Assembly: GCA_947259305.1 (NCBI GenBank)
Contig: CAMYML010000071.1
Span: forward strand, 1 to 38,468
Direction: 5' to 3'
DNA length: 38,468 nucleotides
From: an uncultured Gammaproteobacteria bacterium
GTDB lineage: Bacteria; Pseudomonadota; Gammaproteobacteria; GCA-001735895
The notes beneath the pieces were generated by a model. The model made no database searches and had not been told where the DNA came from. It saw only the letters and a program-made list of their open reading frames with translations. A program made the translations under genes and the position numbers. Below are positions 18,125 through 26,267 of this stretch, in pieces; position 1 is the stretch's first letter, and every line of letters begins with the position of its first letter.

Positions 18125-18426
18125 GGAAGGTTTTCACCCATGAAAACCGCATGATTGTATTCAACATGAAAAACCTGCTGCAGGCGGCAGGAATCGAAAC
18201 CATCGTGATTAACGAGTTTGCCGCGGGCGGCGTCGGTGACTTATCGGCCTTCGATACCTGGCCCGAACTCTGGCTGGAAGATGAATCCAGATGCGCCGAA
18301 GCCGAGGCGATCATGCGGGATGTGCAGGAAAACAATGGCGGGCGGCCCTGGTTTTTCCGGAGTTGCCAGGAACAAAACGATGCGGCCTTCCAGATATGCT
18401 GGAATTGCGGCCGCGCCTTTGAGTAA
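18121..18426 (+). CDS. DUF2007 putative signal-transducing protein
   Basis: A 101-aa protein. The DUF2007 fold, related to PII-like and ferredoxin-like small domains, covers about residues 1-70 (VFTHENRMIVFNMKNLLQAAG and WPELWLEDE). The tail holds a CxxC pair (CWNCGRAFE), with another Cys at RSCQ that may help form a zinc knuckle. The cellular role of the family is not established. Its start overlaps the djlA stop by 4 nt, so it is translated together with the co-chaperone. Confidence 0.8.
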   Translation: MRKVFTHENRMIVFNMKNLLQAAGIETIVINEFAAGGVGDLSAFDTWPELWLEDESRCAEAEAIMRDVQENNGGRPWFFRSCQEQNDAAFQICWNCGRAFE

Positions 18427-18442
18427 CAGTGAGGTCTTGCCG

Positions 18443-18793
18443 ATGAAACATTTACTAACCGGATTACTGCTGTTGTCTCCCGCGTGTTTTGCCGGGGAGG
18501 TCAGCATCGTCGAAGTCAGGGTCGAGTGCCCGAGCAGTTGCACCTTCTCGGTAACCCTCGAACATGCCGACGAAGGCTGGCATCACTATGCCGACAAATG
18601 GGATGTGGTCACGCTCGCAGGCAAACTATTGAAATCCAGGGTGCTGCACCATCCGCATGAAAACGAGCAGCCCTTTACGCGCTCACTGTCGGGGGTATTG
18701 ATCCCGCAGGGGGTAAGCCAGGTAAAAATACGCGCGCGCGACTCGAAACATGGCTATAGCAAGCAGGAATTTATCGTCGACCTGCCGGGCTAG
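18443..18793 (+). CDS. Small periplasmic protein of unknown function, histidine-rich
   Basis: 116 aa from ATG 18443, preceded by GAGG. The frame is open further upstream, but that part overlaps the DUF2007 gene and is not credible. A clear signal peptide (MKHLLTGLLLLSPACFAG) precedes a beta-rich domain. The domain has a CPSSC pair, a His-rich GWHHYADKW segment and LHHPHENEQPFTRSL. I recall similar uncharacterised secreted proteins with the H-Y-A-D-K/R-W and H-P-H-x-x-E-Q-P-F motifs, but no assigned function. The paired Cys and clustered His suggest disulfide formation or metal binding, which is inference only. It closes the plus-strand run that begins with prmB. Confidence 0.72.
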   Translation: MKHLLTGLLLLSPACFAGEVSIVEVRVECPSSCTFSVTLEHADEGWHHYADKWDVVTLAGKLLKSRVLHHPHENEQPFTRSLSGVLIPQGVSQVKIRARDSKHGYSKQEFIVDLPG

Positions 18794-18808
18794 CCTGCAA
18801 CATGCACG

Positions 18809-19432
18809 TTAGTTATCCTGCCACAGTAAGCGCAAGCCCAGGTAAAGCAATACGCTACCGGGAAGCCAGCGATGGACCCATTCGCTGAACCTGCCACGCG
18901 TGCGGGATGCCCCGGCCGCGACCAGCCAGGCCAGCGAGCCGTTGACGATAGCGCCGGTGACCAGGAAAACCGAACCCAGCGCCAGCGATACCACGAAGCC
19001 CGGGGTTTCGACGGCATCGAGAAACTGCGGGATAAAGGCGAGAAAAAACAACGCGATCTTGGGGTTTAGCGCATCCACCAGCAGCCCGCGGCGAAAATAC
19101 TGCCAGCCGCTGACATCGTCCCGGTAACCCGGTTCGTTCGTCGACGCCGGCTTTGCTCTGAACAGGTCGATGCCCAGGTAGATCAGGTAAGCCGCGCCGA
19201 GATACTGCACCAGCGCAAACGCTATCGGTGCGGCGGCGAGCGCCGCGGCGACACCGCTGGCGGCCAGCACCACGTGCACGAAGGCGCCCACGGTCATACC
19301 GAGCACCGCGAACAGGCCGGCCTTGAAGCCGCGCGCCGCGCTTACCGACGACACCAGCAGCACCGATGGGCCGGGTGACAGGTTGACCGCGAGGCAGGCG
19401 ATCACCAGCAGGATAAAAGCATTCAGATCCAC
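18809..19432 (-). CDS. LysE/RhtB family amino-acid exporter
   Basis: 207 aa, about six membrane segments. It carries the family hallmark near the N-terminus, NLSPGPSVLLVSS, and later DALNPKIALFFLAFIPQF. LysE/RhtB proteins export amino acids or their derivatives by proton exchange. It is the last gene of a five-gene minus-strand operon, 2 bp after a PLP enzyme and downstream of a D-aminoacylase-like hydrolase. Export of an amino acid or amine released by those enzymes is a reasonable inference; the substrate is unknown. Confidence 0.9.
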   Translation of the reverse strand: MDLNAFILLVIACLAVNLSPGPSVLLVSSVSAARGFKAGLFAVLGMTVGAFVHVVLAASGVAAALAAAPIAFALVQYLGAAYLIYLGIDLFRAKPASTNEPGYRDDVSGWQYFRRGLLVDALNPKIALFFLAFIPQFLDAVETPGFVVSLALGSVFLVTGAIVNGSLAWLVAAGASRTRGRFSEWVHRWLPGSVLLYLGLRLLWQDN

Positions 19433-19434
19433 GG

Positions 19435-20832
19435 CTAGTTTTTGCGCACCTGTTCCCGCGCCGCGACGAATGCGCGCACCGCGCGCGTGACATCGGCCTC
19501 GGTTGTCGCCCAGGAGCAGACGCTGACGCGAATTACGCTATGTTGCTGCCAGGAAGTGCCCCCGACCCAGCATTCGCCCGATTGCTGGATCAGTTTGATC
19601 GTCTCCACGGTTTCGGTATCGCTATCGCAGGCCACCAGCACCTGGTTAAAAACAACGTCATTCAGAATCTCGAAACCCTTTAGTTGGAGCTCACTCGCGA
19701 ACTGCCGCGCGCGTAAATGCAAGCCGTAAACCAGGTCATCGATACCTGATTTGCCGAGATATTTCAGCGCTGCCCAGAGTTCGAATATTCTCGAGCGGCG
19801 CGACATTTCAGGAGTATGCAACATGCCGTCGCGGTTTTCGCTATAGGTAATATAGGCGCCTGCGGCATGCAGCGCTTTTACCAGGGCGTCGCGGTCGCGG
19901 CACATGATCACGCCACTGTCATAGGGGGTGTTCAGGGTTTTGTGACCGTCGAACGACCACGAATCCGCAAGTTCGATGCCGCGGGTTAAATGGCGCAATT
20001 CTGCGGCCGCCGCTGTCCATAGGCCGAAGGCGCCGTCGACATGCACCCAGGCCCGAGCCTCGCGCGCGCGTCGACCCAGCGTTTCGAAGTCGTCGAAGGC
20101 TCCTGAATTTACATTGCCGGCCTGTAGCACCAGAATCGTAGACCCATCGAGGTCGGGTACCGCGGCGGTTTCGATTCTGCCCTGGTCGTCGGCCGGCACC
20201 CATTCGACATTGTCGATTCCGAATCCGAGTAGTGCGATCGCCTTGGAAACGGTGCCGTGCGCCTGCTGGCTCGCGACCACGCGTAGCCTGGGAGCATCGA
20301 TAAAACCCTTTCGGTTGATGTCCCAACCCAGGCGCTCGAAATTTCGCTGCCGCGCAGCGGCCAGGCCACAGAAAATCGACAGCGAGGAACCACTGACAAA
20401 TCCCGCTACGGTGGAATCGGGAAGTCCAAAAAGCCCGCGTAACCAGCCCTCGGTGATCTCCTCCAGGCTCGATGCGACCGGAGAGGACAGATATAGGGGT
20501 GTATTCTGATCCCAGAAGTCGGTCAGCCAGCGCACCGCCAGCGTTGCCGGTATCACGCCGCCATTCACCAGGCCGAAGTAGCGCCCGCCGATCTGCGCCA
20601 CGGTCGCCGGCGAGCCGTACCGGTCGAGCTGTTGCAGAATTTGCCGCGCATCCCCTGGTTCGTCAGGCAGCGGTTCATCGAAATGAGCCAGGTTATCCAG
20701 CGCTTGCGGCGTTGGGAAGACATTGCGCTCCAGCGCCGCGTCAGCGTAGGCGTAGGCGGCGCTGCGAGCGTCGTCAAACGCGGTCTTTTGCTGCATTTCA
20801 TGAAACATGCGCTTACGGATATCTTCAGTCAT
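19435..20832 (-). CDS. PLP-dependent group II decarboxylase-like enzyme
   Basis: 465 aa, fold type I PLP enzyme of the pyridoxal-dependent (group II) decarboxylase family. The Schiff-base lysine is K298 in SFDGHKTLN. The preceding AWVHVDGAFGLW contains the Asp that pairs with the pyridine nitrogen. The N-terminal region (TDFWDQNTPLYLSSPVASSLEE) and the C-terminal domain are complete. Homologues include aromatic-L-amino-acid and glutamate decarboxylases, but also enzymes with aldolase or aminotransferase side activity. Specificity cannot be assigned. It is sandwiched between the UDG-family gene (4-nt overlap) and the exporter. Confidence 0.85.
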   Translation of the reverse strand: MTEDIRKRMFHEMQQKTAFDDARSAAYAYADAALERNVFPTPQALDNLAHFDEPLPDEPGDARQILQQLDRYGSPATVAQIGGRYFGLVNGGVIPATLAVRWLTDFWDQNTPLYLSSPVASSLEEITEGWLRGLFGLPDSTVAGFVSGSSLSIFCGLAAARQRNFERLGWDINRKGFIDAPRLRVVASQQAHGTVSKAIALLGFGIDNVEWVPADDQGRIETAAVPDLDGSTILVLQAGNVNSGAFDDFETLGRRAREARAWVHVDGAFGLWTAAAAELRHLTRGIELADSWSFDGHKTLNTPYDSGVIMCRDRDALVKALHAAGAYITYSENRDGMLHTPEMSRRSRIFELWAALKYLGKSGIDDLVYGLHLRARQFASELQLKGFEILNDVVFNQVLVACDSDTETVETIKLIQQSGECWVGGTSWQQHSVIRVSVCSWATTEADVTRAVRAFVAAREQVRKN

Positions 20833-21419
20833 TTGGCTTCGTCATCGAGAATCTGGTTAATCCTGGTTTTCAATTCTGGCAGTAGTTCGGCGGCAAACCA
20901 GGGGTTTTTGCTGAGCCAGCGGTTATTCCTCGGGCTCGGATGCGGCAAGGGTAGCACGGTGGGCCAGTATTCCTGCCAGTCCCGTACCAGCTCGGTTAAG
21001 GGGCGCGCTCCCGCTTGCAGATGGTAACGCTGCGCGTATTGCCCCAGCACGAGGGTCAGCTCGATCTGCGGCATCTGTGCCAGCAGCAATTCGCGCCATT
21101 GCGGTGCGCATTCGGGTCGCGGCGGCAGGTCACCGGATTTGCCACTGCCCGGATAGCAGAATCCCATCGGCAGAATGGCGATGCTCCCGGCATCGTAGAA
21201 TACATCCCGGCTGATTCCCATCCAGTCGCGCAGGCGCTCCCCGCTGGCGTCGTCAAACGCTATCCCCGAGGCATGTACCCGGCTGCCGGGCGCCTGCCCG
21301 GCGATTAAAATTTTTGCGGATCTGGAGCACTGTAATACCGGCCTGGGGCCGAGTGGCAACTGCGCGGCGCAGATGCGACAGCGACTAACCTCGGAAAGCA
21401 GCGATTTCAGGCTGGCCAC
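20829..21419 (-). CDS. Uracil-DNA glycosylase superfamily protein
   Basis: 196 aa with the UDG-fold signatures GQAPGSRVHASGIAFDD (motif A region) and PLPHPSPRNNRW (motif B region). An N-terminal CRIC pair with a later Cys suggests an Fe-S or structural metal site, as in family 4/5 enzymes. Such compact members are usually annotated as uracil-DNA glycosylase family proteins; activity on uracil is not proven for the group. The start lies 4 nt from the stop of the upstream amidohydrolase gene. The stop overlaps the decarboxylase start by 4 nt, so a DNA-repair-like gene is embedded in a catabolic operon. Confidence 0.85.
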   Translation of the reverse strand: MASLKSLLSEVSRCRICAAQLPLGPRPVLQCSRSAKILIAGQAPGSRVHASGIAFDDASGERLRDWMGISRDVFYDAGSIAILPMGFCYPGSGKSGDLPPRPECAPQWRELLLAQMPQIELTLVLGQYAQRYHLQAGARPLTELVRDWQEYWPTVLPLPHPSPRNNRWLSKNPWFAAELLPELKTRINQILDDEAK

Positions 21420-21423
21420 CGGA

Positions 21424-22866
21424 CTAGTGGGTCAGGAACTGCCCGTTGCGGACGCCGGTGGAAGCCTTGTCGTGCCAGCTCAGTTTACCGTTGACCCAGA
21501 CGCTGACGATGCCGTCGCTGGCCTGCGTGGGCTTTGCGAAACTGGCGCAGTCGATGATCGTGTCAGGGTCGAACAGCACCAGATCGGCATAGTTGCCGAC
21601 GGCAATGCTGCCCCGATGCGTGAGGCAGAAGCGTTGTGCGGCGAGCGCGGTCATTTTCCGCACCGCCGTTTCCAGGTCGAACAGTTTCCTTTCGCGCACA
21701 TAGTGCCCAAGCACGCGCGGAAAAGTGCCCCACAGCCGCGGATGCGGGGTTGCCATCGAAGCAATACCGTCGGAACCGATCATTGCCGCCGGGTGCCGCA
21801 TGATGCGCTCGAGATCGGCATCGTCAATCTGGAAGTAAATCGCCGCCGCCGGGTAAAGTCGTTCGCAGGCCTCTTCCATGGAACAGCCCCAGTCCGCCGC
21901 GATGCGATCGAGCATTTGCCCATTGCATTGCGGATGCGGTTTCGATTCGGCGACCAGCACCGACACGGATTCGCGGATGAATTGCGGCAGTAGCGAAGTC
22001 GAGCTGGCGGTATAGGGGTAGACATCGAAACTCACCGGCTGCTTCTCGGCCCGGGCCTGATCGATCATTGCCAGGGTTTGCGTCGAGCGTCCGTAATTGT
22101 TAGGTCCGGCACAATGGTGATGCGAACTGATGACCGGCACCGCTGCGCGGCTGCCGATTTCGAGGGTCTCCGCGACCGCCTCGACCACGTGGTCGCCTTC
22201 GTCGCGCATATGGGTTGCGTAAACCGCGTTATCGAATTCACGCAACACGCCGGCCAGCTGGGTCACTTCATCGGTCGAGGCCGCTTCCGCGGGCGGATAA
22301 CCAAGACCCGTGCTCATGCCGATACAGCCCTGCTGCAACGCGAGCCTGAGATCTCGTTGCATCCGCGCCAGCGCCTTGCGGTCGGCGGACTGATCGAGTC
22401 GCTCCCCCATGGCGGCGAGACGCAAACTGCTGTGGCCAGCGAGCAGCGCCAGGTTTACCGCGCCAGGTGTTGCCGCTAGCGCGTCCCGGTAAGCCTTAAC
22501 CAAAGGAAAGCGGAACTCCTGCGGTTCGCCGAGCAACGGAAACGGAGGCGGCATGTCGTCGTCCGGCTGCAGCGGCGCCAGGCTGATGCCGCAGTTGCCG
22601 GCGATCACGGTGGTGACGCCCTGGGAAATTTTGCAGGCCAGGTCCGGCGACTTGAATATCGCCAGGTCGTCGTGTGTGTGGCAATCGATGAATCCCGGGG
22701 CGAGTGCCAGCCCGGAGGCGTCGATCCGGGAATCGGCCTGCCAGTGCTGGCAATCGCCGATCTCGGCGATGCGCTCGCGATCGATTGCGACGTCGACAAA
22801 GCATGAGGCACCGCCGTTGCCATCGATTACCCTGGCGCCGCTGATGATGAGGTCACAGCTGGCCAA
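21424..22866 (-). CDS. N-acyl-D-amino-acid deacylase (D-aminoacylase) family amidohydrolase
   Basis: 480 aa from a TTG at 22866. The frame is open further upstream, but that part runs antiparallel through the GGDEF gene's coding space and is not homologous. The N-terminal beta-sandwich (DLIISGARVIDGNGG) leads into a TIM-barrel with metal ligands in PGFIDCHTHDDL, the conserved GVTTVIAGNCG, THMRDEGD, ISSHHHCAG and IGSDGIAS. It ends with the returning sandwich strand (GNYADLVLFDPDTI). D-aminoacylases hydrolyse N-acyl-D-amino acids in the cytoplasm; D-hydantoinase-like or dipeptide substrates are possible. It is 20 bp downstream of the diguanylate cyclase. Confidence 0.87.
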   Translation of the reverse strand: MASCDLIISGARVIDGNGGASCFVDVAIDRERIAEIGDCQHWQADSRIDASGLALAPGFIDCHTHDDLAIFKSPDLACKISQGVTTVIAGNCGISLAPLQPDDDMPPPFPLLGEPQEFRFPLVKAYRDALAATPGAVNLALLAGHSSLRLAAMGERLDQSADRKALARMQRDLRLALQQGCIGMSTGLGYPPAEAASTDEVTQLAGVLREFDNAVYATHMRDEGDHVVEAVAETLEIGSRAAVPVISSHHHCAGPNNYGRSTQTLAMIDQARAEKQPVSFDVYPYTASSTSLLPQFIRESVSVLVAESKPHPQCNGQMLDRIAADWGCSMEEACERLYPAAAIYFQIDDADLERIMRHPAAMIGSDGIASMATPHPRLWGTFPRVLGHYVRERKLFDLETAVRKMTALAAQRFCLTHRGSIAVGNYADLVLFDPDTIIDCASFAKPTQASDGIVSVWVNGKLSWHDKASTGVRNGQFLTH

Positions 22867-22886
22867 ATCAGGGAACCGGGTGGATC

Positions 22887-23660
22887 TTAGCTTGCAACCA
22901 CTTGTTCGGTTGCGTAATTGAAAACGGCGGTCTGGTTTCGGCCATCGCGTTTGGCCTGGTACAGGGCCAGGTCGGCATGCGCCAGCAGATTCTCGATGCT
23001 GTCGAGGCTGCCGATACTGGAAGCGGTGAGACCGATGCTGACGGTATAACGAATCATCGAGTTCTGGTGCTTCAGCACCGCTTTGCCGATCGCATCGTGC
23101 AGGCGCTCGCAAAACTCCTGCGCCTCGGCGGTGTTGGTGCTGGGCAGCAGCATGCCGAATTCCTCGCCACCCAGTCGACCAACGATATCGCTGCGCCTGG
23201 CGACGCTGTTGACCACGTCGGCAAACAGCTTGAGGACCGCATCGCCGGCGGGATGTCCGAAGCGATCGTTAATCGATTTGAAGTGATCGAGATCGATGAT
23301 CAAAACCGCAAAGGCCGCCCGGTGTCGATTGGCCAGCGAAATCGAACGATTGGCGTTTTCGAAAAAGGCGTGCCGGCTGAGCAAACCGGTGAGCGAGTCA
23401 TAGCTTGCGAGGTTACGCATTTCTTCTTCGATGCGATAAACCCTGAGCATTATGCCGACCAGAACCCAGCTGATTGGCGGCGCAACCACCAGTGCAATGC
23501 AGGCAGTCAATGGGAGGGCGAGGTCGAGCCTGATGCCAAGCCCGTACTGATTAAGCGTTAAAATCGCAGCCGTGGCGACCAAAACCGAGGCGACTGCGGC
23601 GACTATCGTGATGATTATAACGGAGTTTAAACACCCGATTTTTGCCAGGAGTTTTATCAT
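22887..23660 (-). CDS. Membrane-bound diguanylate cyclase (GGDEF)
   Basis: 257 aa with two N-terminal membrane helices (about 12-35 and 48-73) and a short linker. The GGDEF domain carries the active GGEEF motif (164-168). An inhibitory I-site RxxD (RRSD, 155-158) lies five residues upstream, so the enzyme should be active and product-inhibited in making c-di-GMP. There is no recognisable periplasmic sensor beyond the short loop. It is the first gene of the minus-strand operon with the amidohydrolase, UDG, decarboxylase and LysE genes. The upstream 266 bp is an intergenic region shared divergently with the CbiX gene. Confidence 0.92.
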   Translation of the reverse strand: MIKLLAKIGCLNSVIIITIVAAVASVLVATAAILTLNQYGLGIRLDLALPLTACIALVVAPPISWVLVGIMLRVYRIEEEMRNLASYDSLTGLLSRHAFFENANRSISLANRHRAAFAVLIIDLDHFKSINDRFGHPAGDAVLKLFADVVNSVARRSDIVGRLGGEEFGMLLPSTNTAEAQEFCERLHDAIGKAVLKHQNSMIRYTVSIGLTASSIGSLDSIENLLAHADLALYQAKRDGRNQTAVFNYATEQVVAS

Positions 23661-23835
23661 GATTGTGTGCCCGCCCTGAAGCTTTTACTTATGGTTTTCG
23701 GGTCACTGTAATGGGATATATGCCAGGGTTCAAGTCTTTCACTGATAAACGGTAGTCTGACACTACTATTAATTTACCCGGACGCTAGCCGTAAGATCGT
23801 AGCTGGTTATTAGCTTTGCAGACAGTTAAACCAGG

Positions 23836-23877
23836 CCGGCGGATTAAATTCGGGTCAAAAAAATCCAAAGCCGCCGG
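23836..23877. repeat. GC-rich inverted repeat upstream of the CbiX gene
   Basis: CCGGCGG (23836-23842) and CCGCCGG (23871-23877) can pair across a 28-nt AT-rich loop, 50 bp upstream of the chelatase start. It could fold in the 5' leader. No cobalamin-riboswitch core is evident, and I cannot assign a function. Confidence 0.3.
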
Positions 23878-23926
23878 ACTAACGTACAATACTCGATTTG
23901 AGTATCCCGATAGTGAATCCCCGACG

Positions 23927-24295
23927 ATGAAAGTAATGTTGTTAATTGCCCACGGCAGTCGCAAGGAGACGGCCAATGACGAAATAAAGCGACTGGCGCA
24001 GCAGGTTCAGGCGATCGGCGGCGAAGACTATGCGGCGGTCGTGGCCGCGTTCCTCGAAATTGCCGAACCCAGTATCCAGCAGGGGGTAGAGCAATGCGTC
24101 GAACTGGGAGCAACAGAAGTAGTCGCGGTGCCTTATTTTCTCGCCGCCGGCAAGCATGTGGCGTCGGATATACCCGGCGAACTCGCCTGCGCCAGGGCGG
24201 GGCATCCTCAACTTAGCATCGAACTGTCGCAATACGTCGGCGACAACGAAGCGATGGCCGACCTGGTGCTGCGCTGCTCGCGGCTGGCCGGTTAG
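23927..24295 (+). CDS. CbiX/SirB family sirohydrochlorin chelatase-like protein (short form)
   Basis: 122 aa from ATG 23927, which begins MKVMLLIAHGSRKE as in the family; an upstream in-frame extension is not conserved-looking. The chelatase fold is a single CbiX-S type domain. H9 in AHGSR and the later VVAVPYFLAAGKHV segment provide the metal-binding His residues. Short CbiX proteins insert Co2+ or Fe2+ into sirohydrochlorin on the way to cobalamin or siroheme, working as homodimers. No other cobalamin or siroheme genes are in the window, so the metal is not determined. Confidence 0.85.
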   Translation: MKVMLLIAHGSRKETANDEIKRLAQQVQAIGGEDYAAVVAAFLEIAEPSIQQGVEQCVELGATEVVAVPYFLAAGKHVASDIPGELACARAGHPQLSIELSQYVGDNEAMADLVLRCSRLAG

Positions 24296-24386
24296 GCTGG
24301 CGGCCTGGCTCGGTCGCGCGAACGGGGTCGATCGGCTGTTTGTACCGGGCGCAGGGATATTTCCCTTCGCCGGGACCGAAAACTGG

Positions 24387-24415
24387 TTTAGTTAGGGGGC
24401 CGAAATCTCTATAAT
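24387..24415 (+). promoter_or_regulatory. Candidate sigma-70 promoter of the class III aminotransferase
   Basis: A consensus -10 box, TATAAT, lies at 24410-24415, 54 nt upstream of the aminotransferase ATG. A weak -35, TTTAGT (24387-24392), is 17 nt upstream of it. The match is by eye only. Confidence 0.4.
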
Positions 24416-24468
24416 ACTGGTTTCCCTGCGCCGAGCGATCGGTGCTATCGAGATAGCGAGTACCGACT

Positions 24469-25845
24469 ATGAACGCCCCCCTCAGCAATAGCGCCCTGGT
24501 TGATAAGGACCAGGAGCACATGATCCATCCTCTGCACCAGAATGCGGCGCACGCCAATGCCAAAGTCTGGGTCAAGGCGGAAGGCTCGCACCTGATCGAC
24601 GCCGACGGCAACCGCTACATCGACGGCCTTTCCTGCCTGTGGAACGTCAGCTGCGGTCACGGGCGTCAGCCATTGGTCGACGCGGCCAGCCGGCAAATTC
24701 AGCAAATGGCCTTTTGCTCGAGTTACAACGGCAGCTCCAATCCACCGGCGATCGAACTCGCCGAGCGCCTGGCCGACATCTGCTACCCGCAGATCAACAA
24801 TTTCTATTTCACCTCGGGCGGCGGCGAATCCACCGACAGCAACTTCAAGCTGGCGCGTTATTACTGGAAGGCCCGGGGCAAACCGGGAAAAATCAAAGTC
24901 ATCAGCCGCATCTGGGGATATCACGGTGTCACCTTCGCGGCGATGTGCGCCACCGGGATTGCAGGTTACTGGGCGTCGTTCGAGCCGCGTATCCCGGGTT
25001 TCAGCCATATTCCCGCACCCGATCCCTACCACTACCCGGTGCCCGAGGACGGTTCTTCGCAGGGTATCGCCATGGCCAACGAGCGGGAACATGAAATTCA
25101 GAGGCAGGGAGCGGAAACGGTGGCGTTGTTTATCGCCGAGCCTGTGATGGGCGCGATCGCCGAGCCGGTGATGGGCGCGGGCGGTGTTATCGTGCCGCCG
25201 GCGGATTATTTCCCGCGGATTCGCGAAATCTGCGACCAGTACGAAGTGCTGTTCGTCGCCGATGAAGTCATCACCGGCTTCGGTCGCACCGGCAAGACCT
25301 TCGGGCTGGAGCATTACGGCGTGCAGCCTGACCTGGTGCAGTTCGCCAAGTCGATTACCTCGGGTTACCTGCCGCTCGGCGGCATCGGCATCAGCGACGA
25401 AATTGCCGCGGTCATTCGCGACAGCGACAAGCCCTGGATGCATGCCTACACCTACAGCGGCCATCCGACGACCTGCGCGGTCGGCCTGGCGACCCTCGAT
25501 TACATCGAGAGCGAGAACCTGGTCCAGCAGGCCGCCAGCAAAGGGGCTTATCTGCTGGAGAAGCTGCACCACGAGCTGGATGACCACCCGCATGTCGGTA
25601 ATGTGCGCGGTCAGGGAATGATGTGCGGTGTCGAACTAGTTGAAGACAGGGCCAGCAAGTCCTGGTATCCGCCGGAGTGGGGCGTCGGCCCAAAGATGAC
25701 CAGGGCCATGATCGATAACGGCATTTTTACGCGCATGCGCAGCGAAGTGGTTTGCATCGCGCCGCCGCTGACTACCGACGAGGCCACGCTCGACGAGCTG
25801 GTCGCCGGCATCCGCAACGCCATCGTCACCGTTTTCGGGGAATAG
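24469..25845 (+). CDS. Class III (omega-amino acid:pyruvate type) aminotransferase
   Basis: 458 aa, fold type I PLP enzyme of the beta-alanine/putrescine/taurine:pyruvate aminotransferase group (SpuC-like). It has GLSCLWNVSCGHG near the N-terminus, SGGGESTDSNFKLAR for phosphate binding, D265 in LFVADEVITGFGRTG, and the Schiff-base lysine K294 in FAKSITSGY. The substrate is probably an omega-amino acid or polyamine; which one is not determined. Oddly, the segment IAEPVMGA is present twice in tandem (residues 222-229 and 230-237), whereas the family normally has it once before GGVIVPP. This 8-residue insertion next to the active site could impair the enzyme. It has its own promoter-like TATAAT at 24410. 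Confidence 0.9.
   Translation: MNAPLSNSALVDKDQEHMIHPLHQNAAHANAKVWVKAEGSHLIDADGNRYIDGLSCLWNVSCGHGRQPLVDAASRQIQQMAFCSSYNGSSNPPAIELAERLADICYPQINNFYFTSGGGESTDSNFKLARYYWKARGKPGKIKVISRIWGYHGVTFAAMCATGIAGYWASFEPRIPGFSHIPAPDPYHYPVPEDGSSQGIAMANEREHEIQRQGAETVALFIAEPVMGAIAEPVMGAGGVIVPPADYFPRIREICDQYEVLFVADEVITGFGRTGKTFGLEHYGVQPDLVQFAKSITSGYLPLGGIGISDEIAAVIRDSDKPWMHAYTYSGHPTTCAVGLATLDYIESENLVQQAASKGAYLLEKLHHELDDHPHVGNVRGQGMMCGVELVEDRASKSWYPPEWGVGPKMTRAMIDNGIFTRMRSEVVCIAPPLTTDEATLDELVAGIRNAIVTVFGE
25132..25179 (+). repeat. 24-bp in-frame tandem duplication inside the aminotransferase gene
   Basis: Two adjacent 24-bp copies (25132-25155 and 25156-25179) differ at a single base (CCTGTG versus CCGGTG). They encode IAEPVMGA twice. 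The single third-position difference argues that the second copy is not a trivial read stutter. Confidence 0.85.
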
Positions 25846-26130
25846 AAAAACCTCTTATTTGGCGCGGATTATGGTAACGCCGAAAAGTAAATTCCCCGGT
25901 GACACAGTCAGCGCGTGGGATAGTTTGCTTTGCTGCCATTATCGAGCGTCGATTTGCAGGGAGCGGCTAGCCTCTGGAAGATTTTATCTCATCTCCGGAG
26001 AGTGGTCATAACAGGACTGATGCAGACAAAAACCCGGATGCCGACATGGGCTCACGAATATCCAGTTGGATTAACAGGCTCGATGCTAACCCGCAAAATC
26101 GGTCTATATTCAGCGGGCAATTACCGGCAG
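25846..26130. other. Intergenic/unclear stretch before the BatA-HD-GYP junction
   Basis: No complete gene is recognised. One plus-strand frame (about 25971-26144) is open and reads protein-like, with PESGHNRTDADKN and SSWINRLDANPQNRSIF. It has no start codon in good context and ends in tandem TGA codons. Another frame, from 25930, carries the BatA-like scrap annotated next. The stretch may be part of the same rearranged locus. Confidence 0.35.
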
Positions 26131-26214
26131 GTAAAAATCGAGATTGATGAGGAGTCCCTTCAGAAGATAGCACAAAAAACAGGGGCCCGGTATTTCAGGG
26201 CAACAGATACAACA
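26131..26214 (+). pseudogene. BatA-like VWA domain C-terminal scrap
   Basis: 28 codons read VKIEIDEESLQKIAQKTGAR followed by YFRATDTT. This closely resembles the end of the von Willebrand A domain of BatA-type aerotolerance proteins, which typically have IDE-x-L-x-x-IA-x-x-TGG-x-YFRATD followed by an IY-x-EID-x-LEKT tail. The expected tail is missing. After TT the frame runs into IRLITTLPR and stops, while HD-GYP coding similarity starts in the next frame. No VWA core or MIDAS motif is found upstream. The family match is from memory. Confidence 0.45.
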
Positions 26215-26267
26215 ATCCGCTTGATCACTACGCTGCCCAGATAGGCGATGCTCCGTCACTTAAAGCA

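Noticed and set aside
22867-23112. An N-terminal extension of the D-aminoacylase-like protein
   Set aside because: It would overlap the GGDEF gene in another frame, and the extra residues are low-complexity and unlike the family. The TTG at 22866 fits the family start.
23816-23926. A longer CbiX protein starting at 23816
   Set aside because: The added 37 residues are not chelatase-like, and the family begins directly with the MKVMLLIAHGSR-type strand at 23927.
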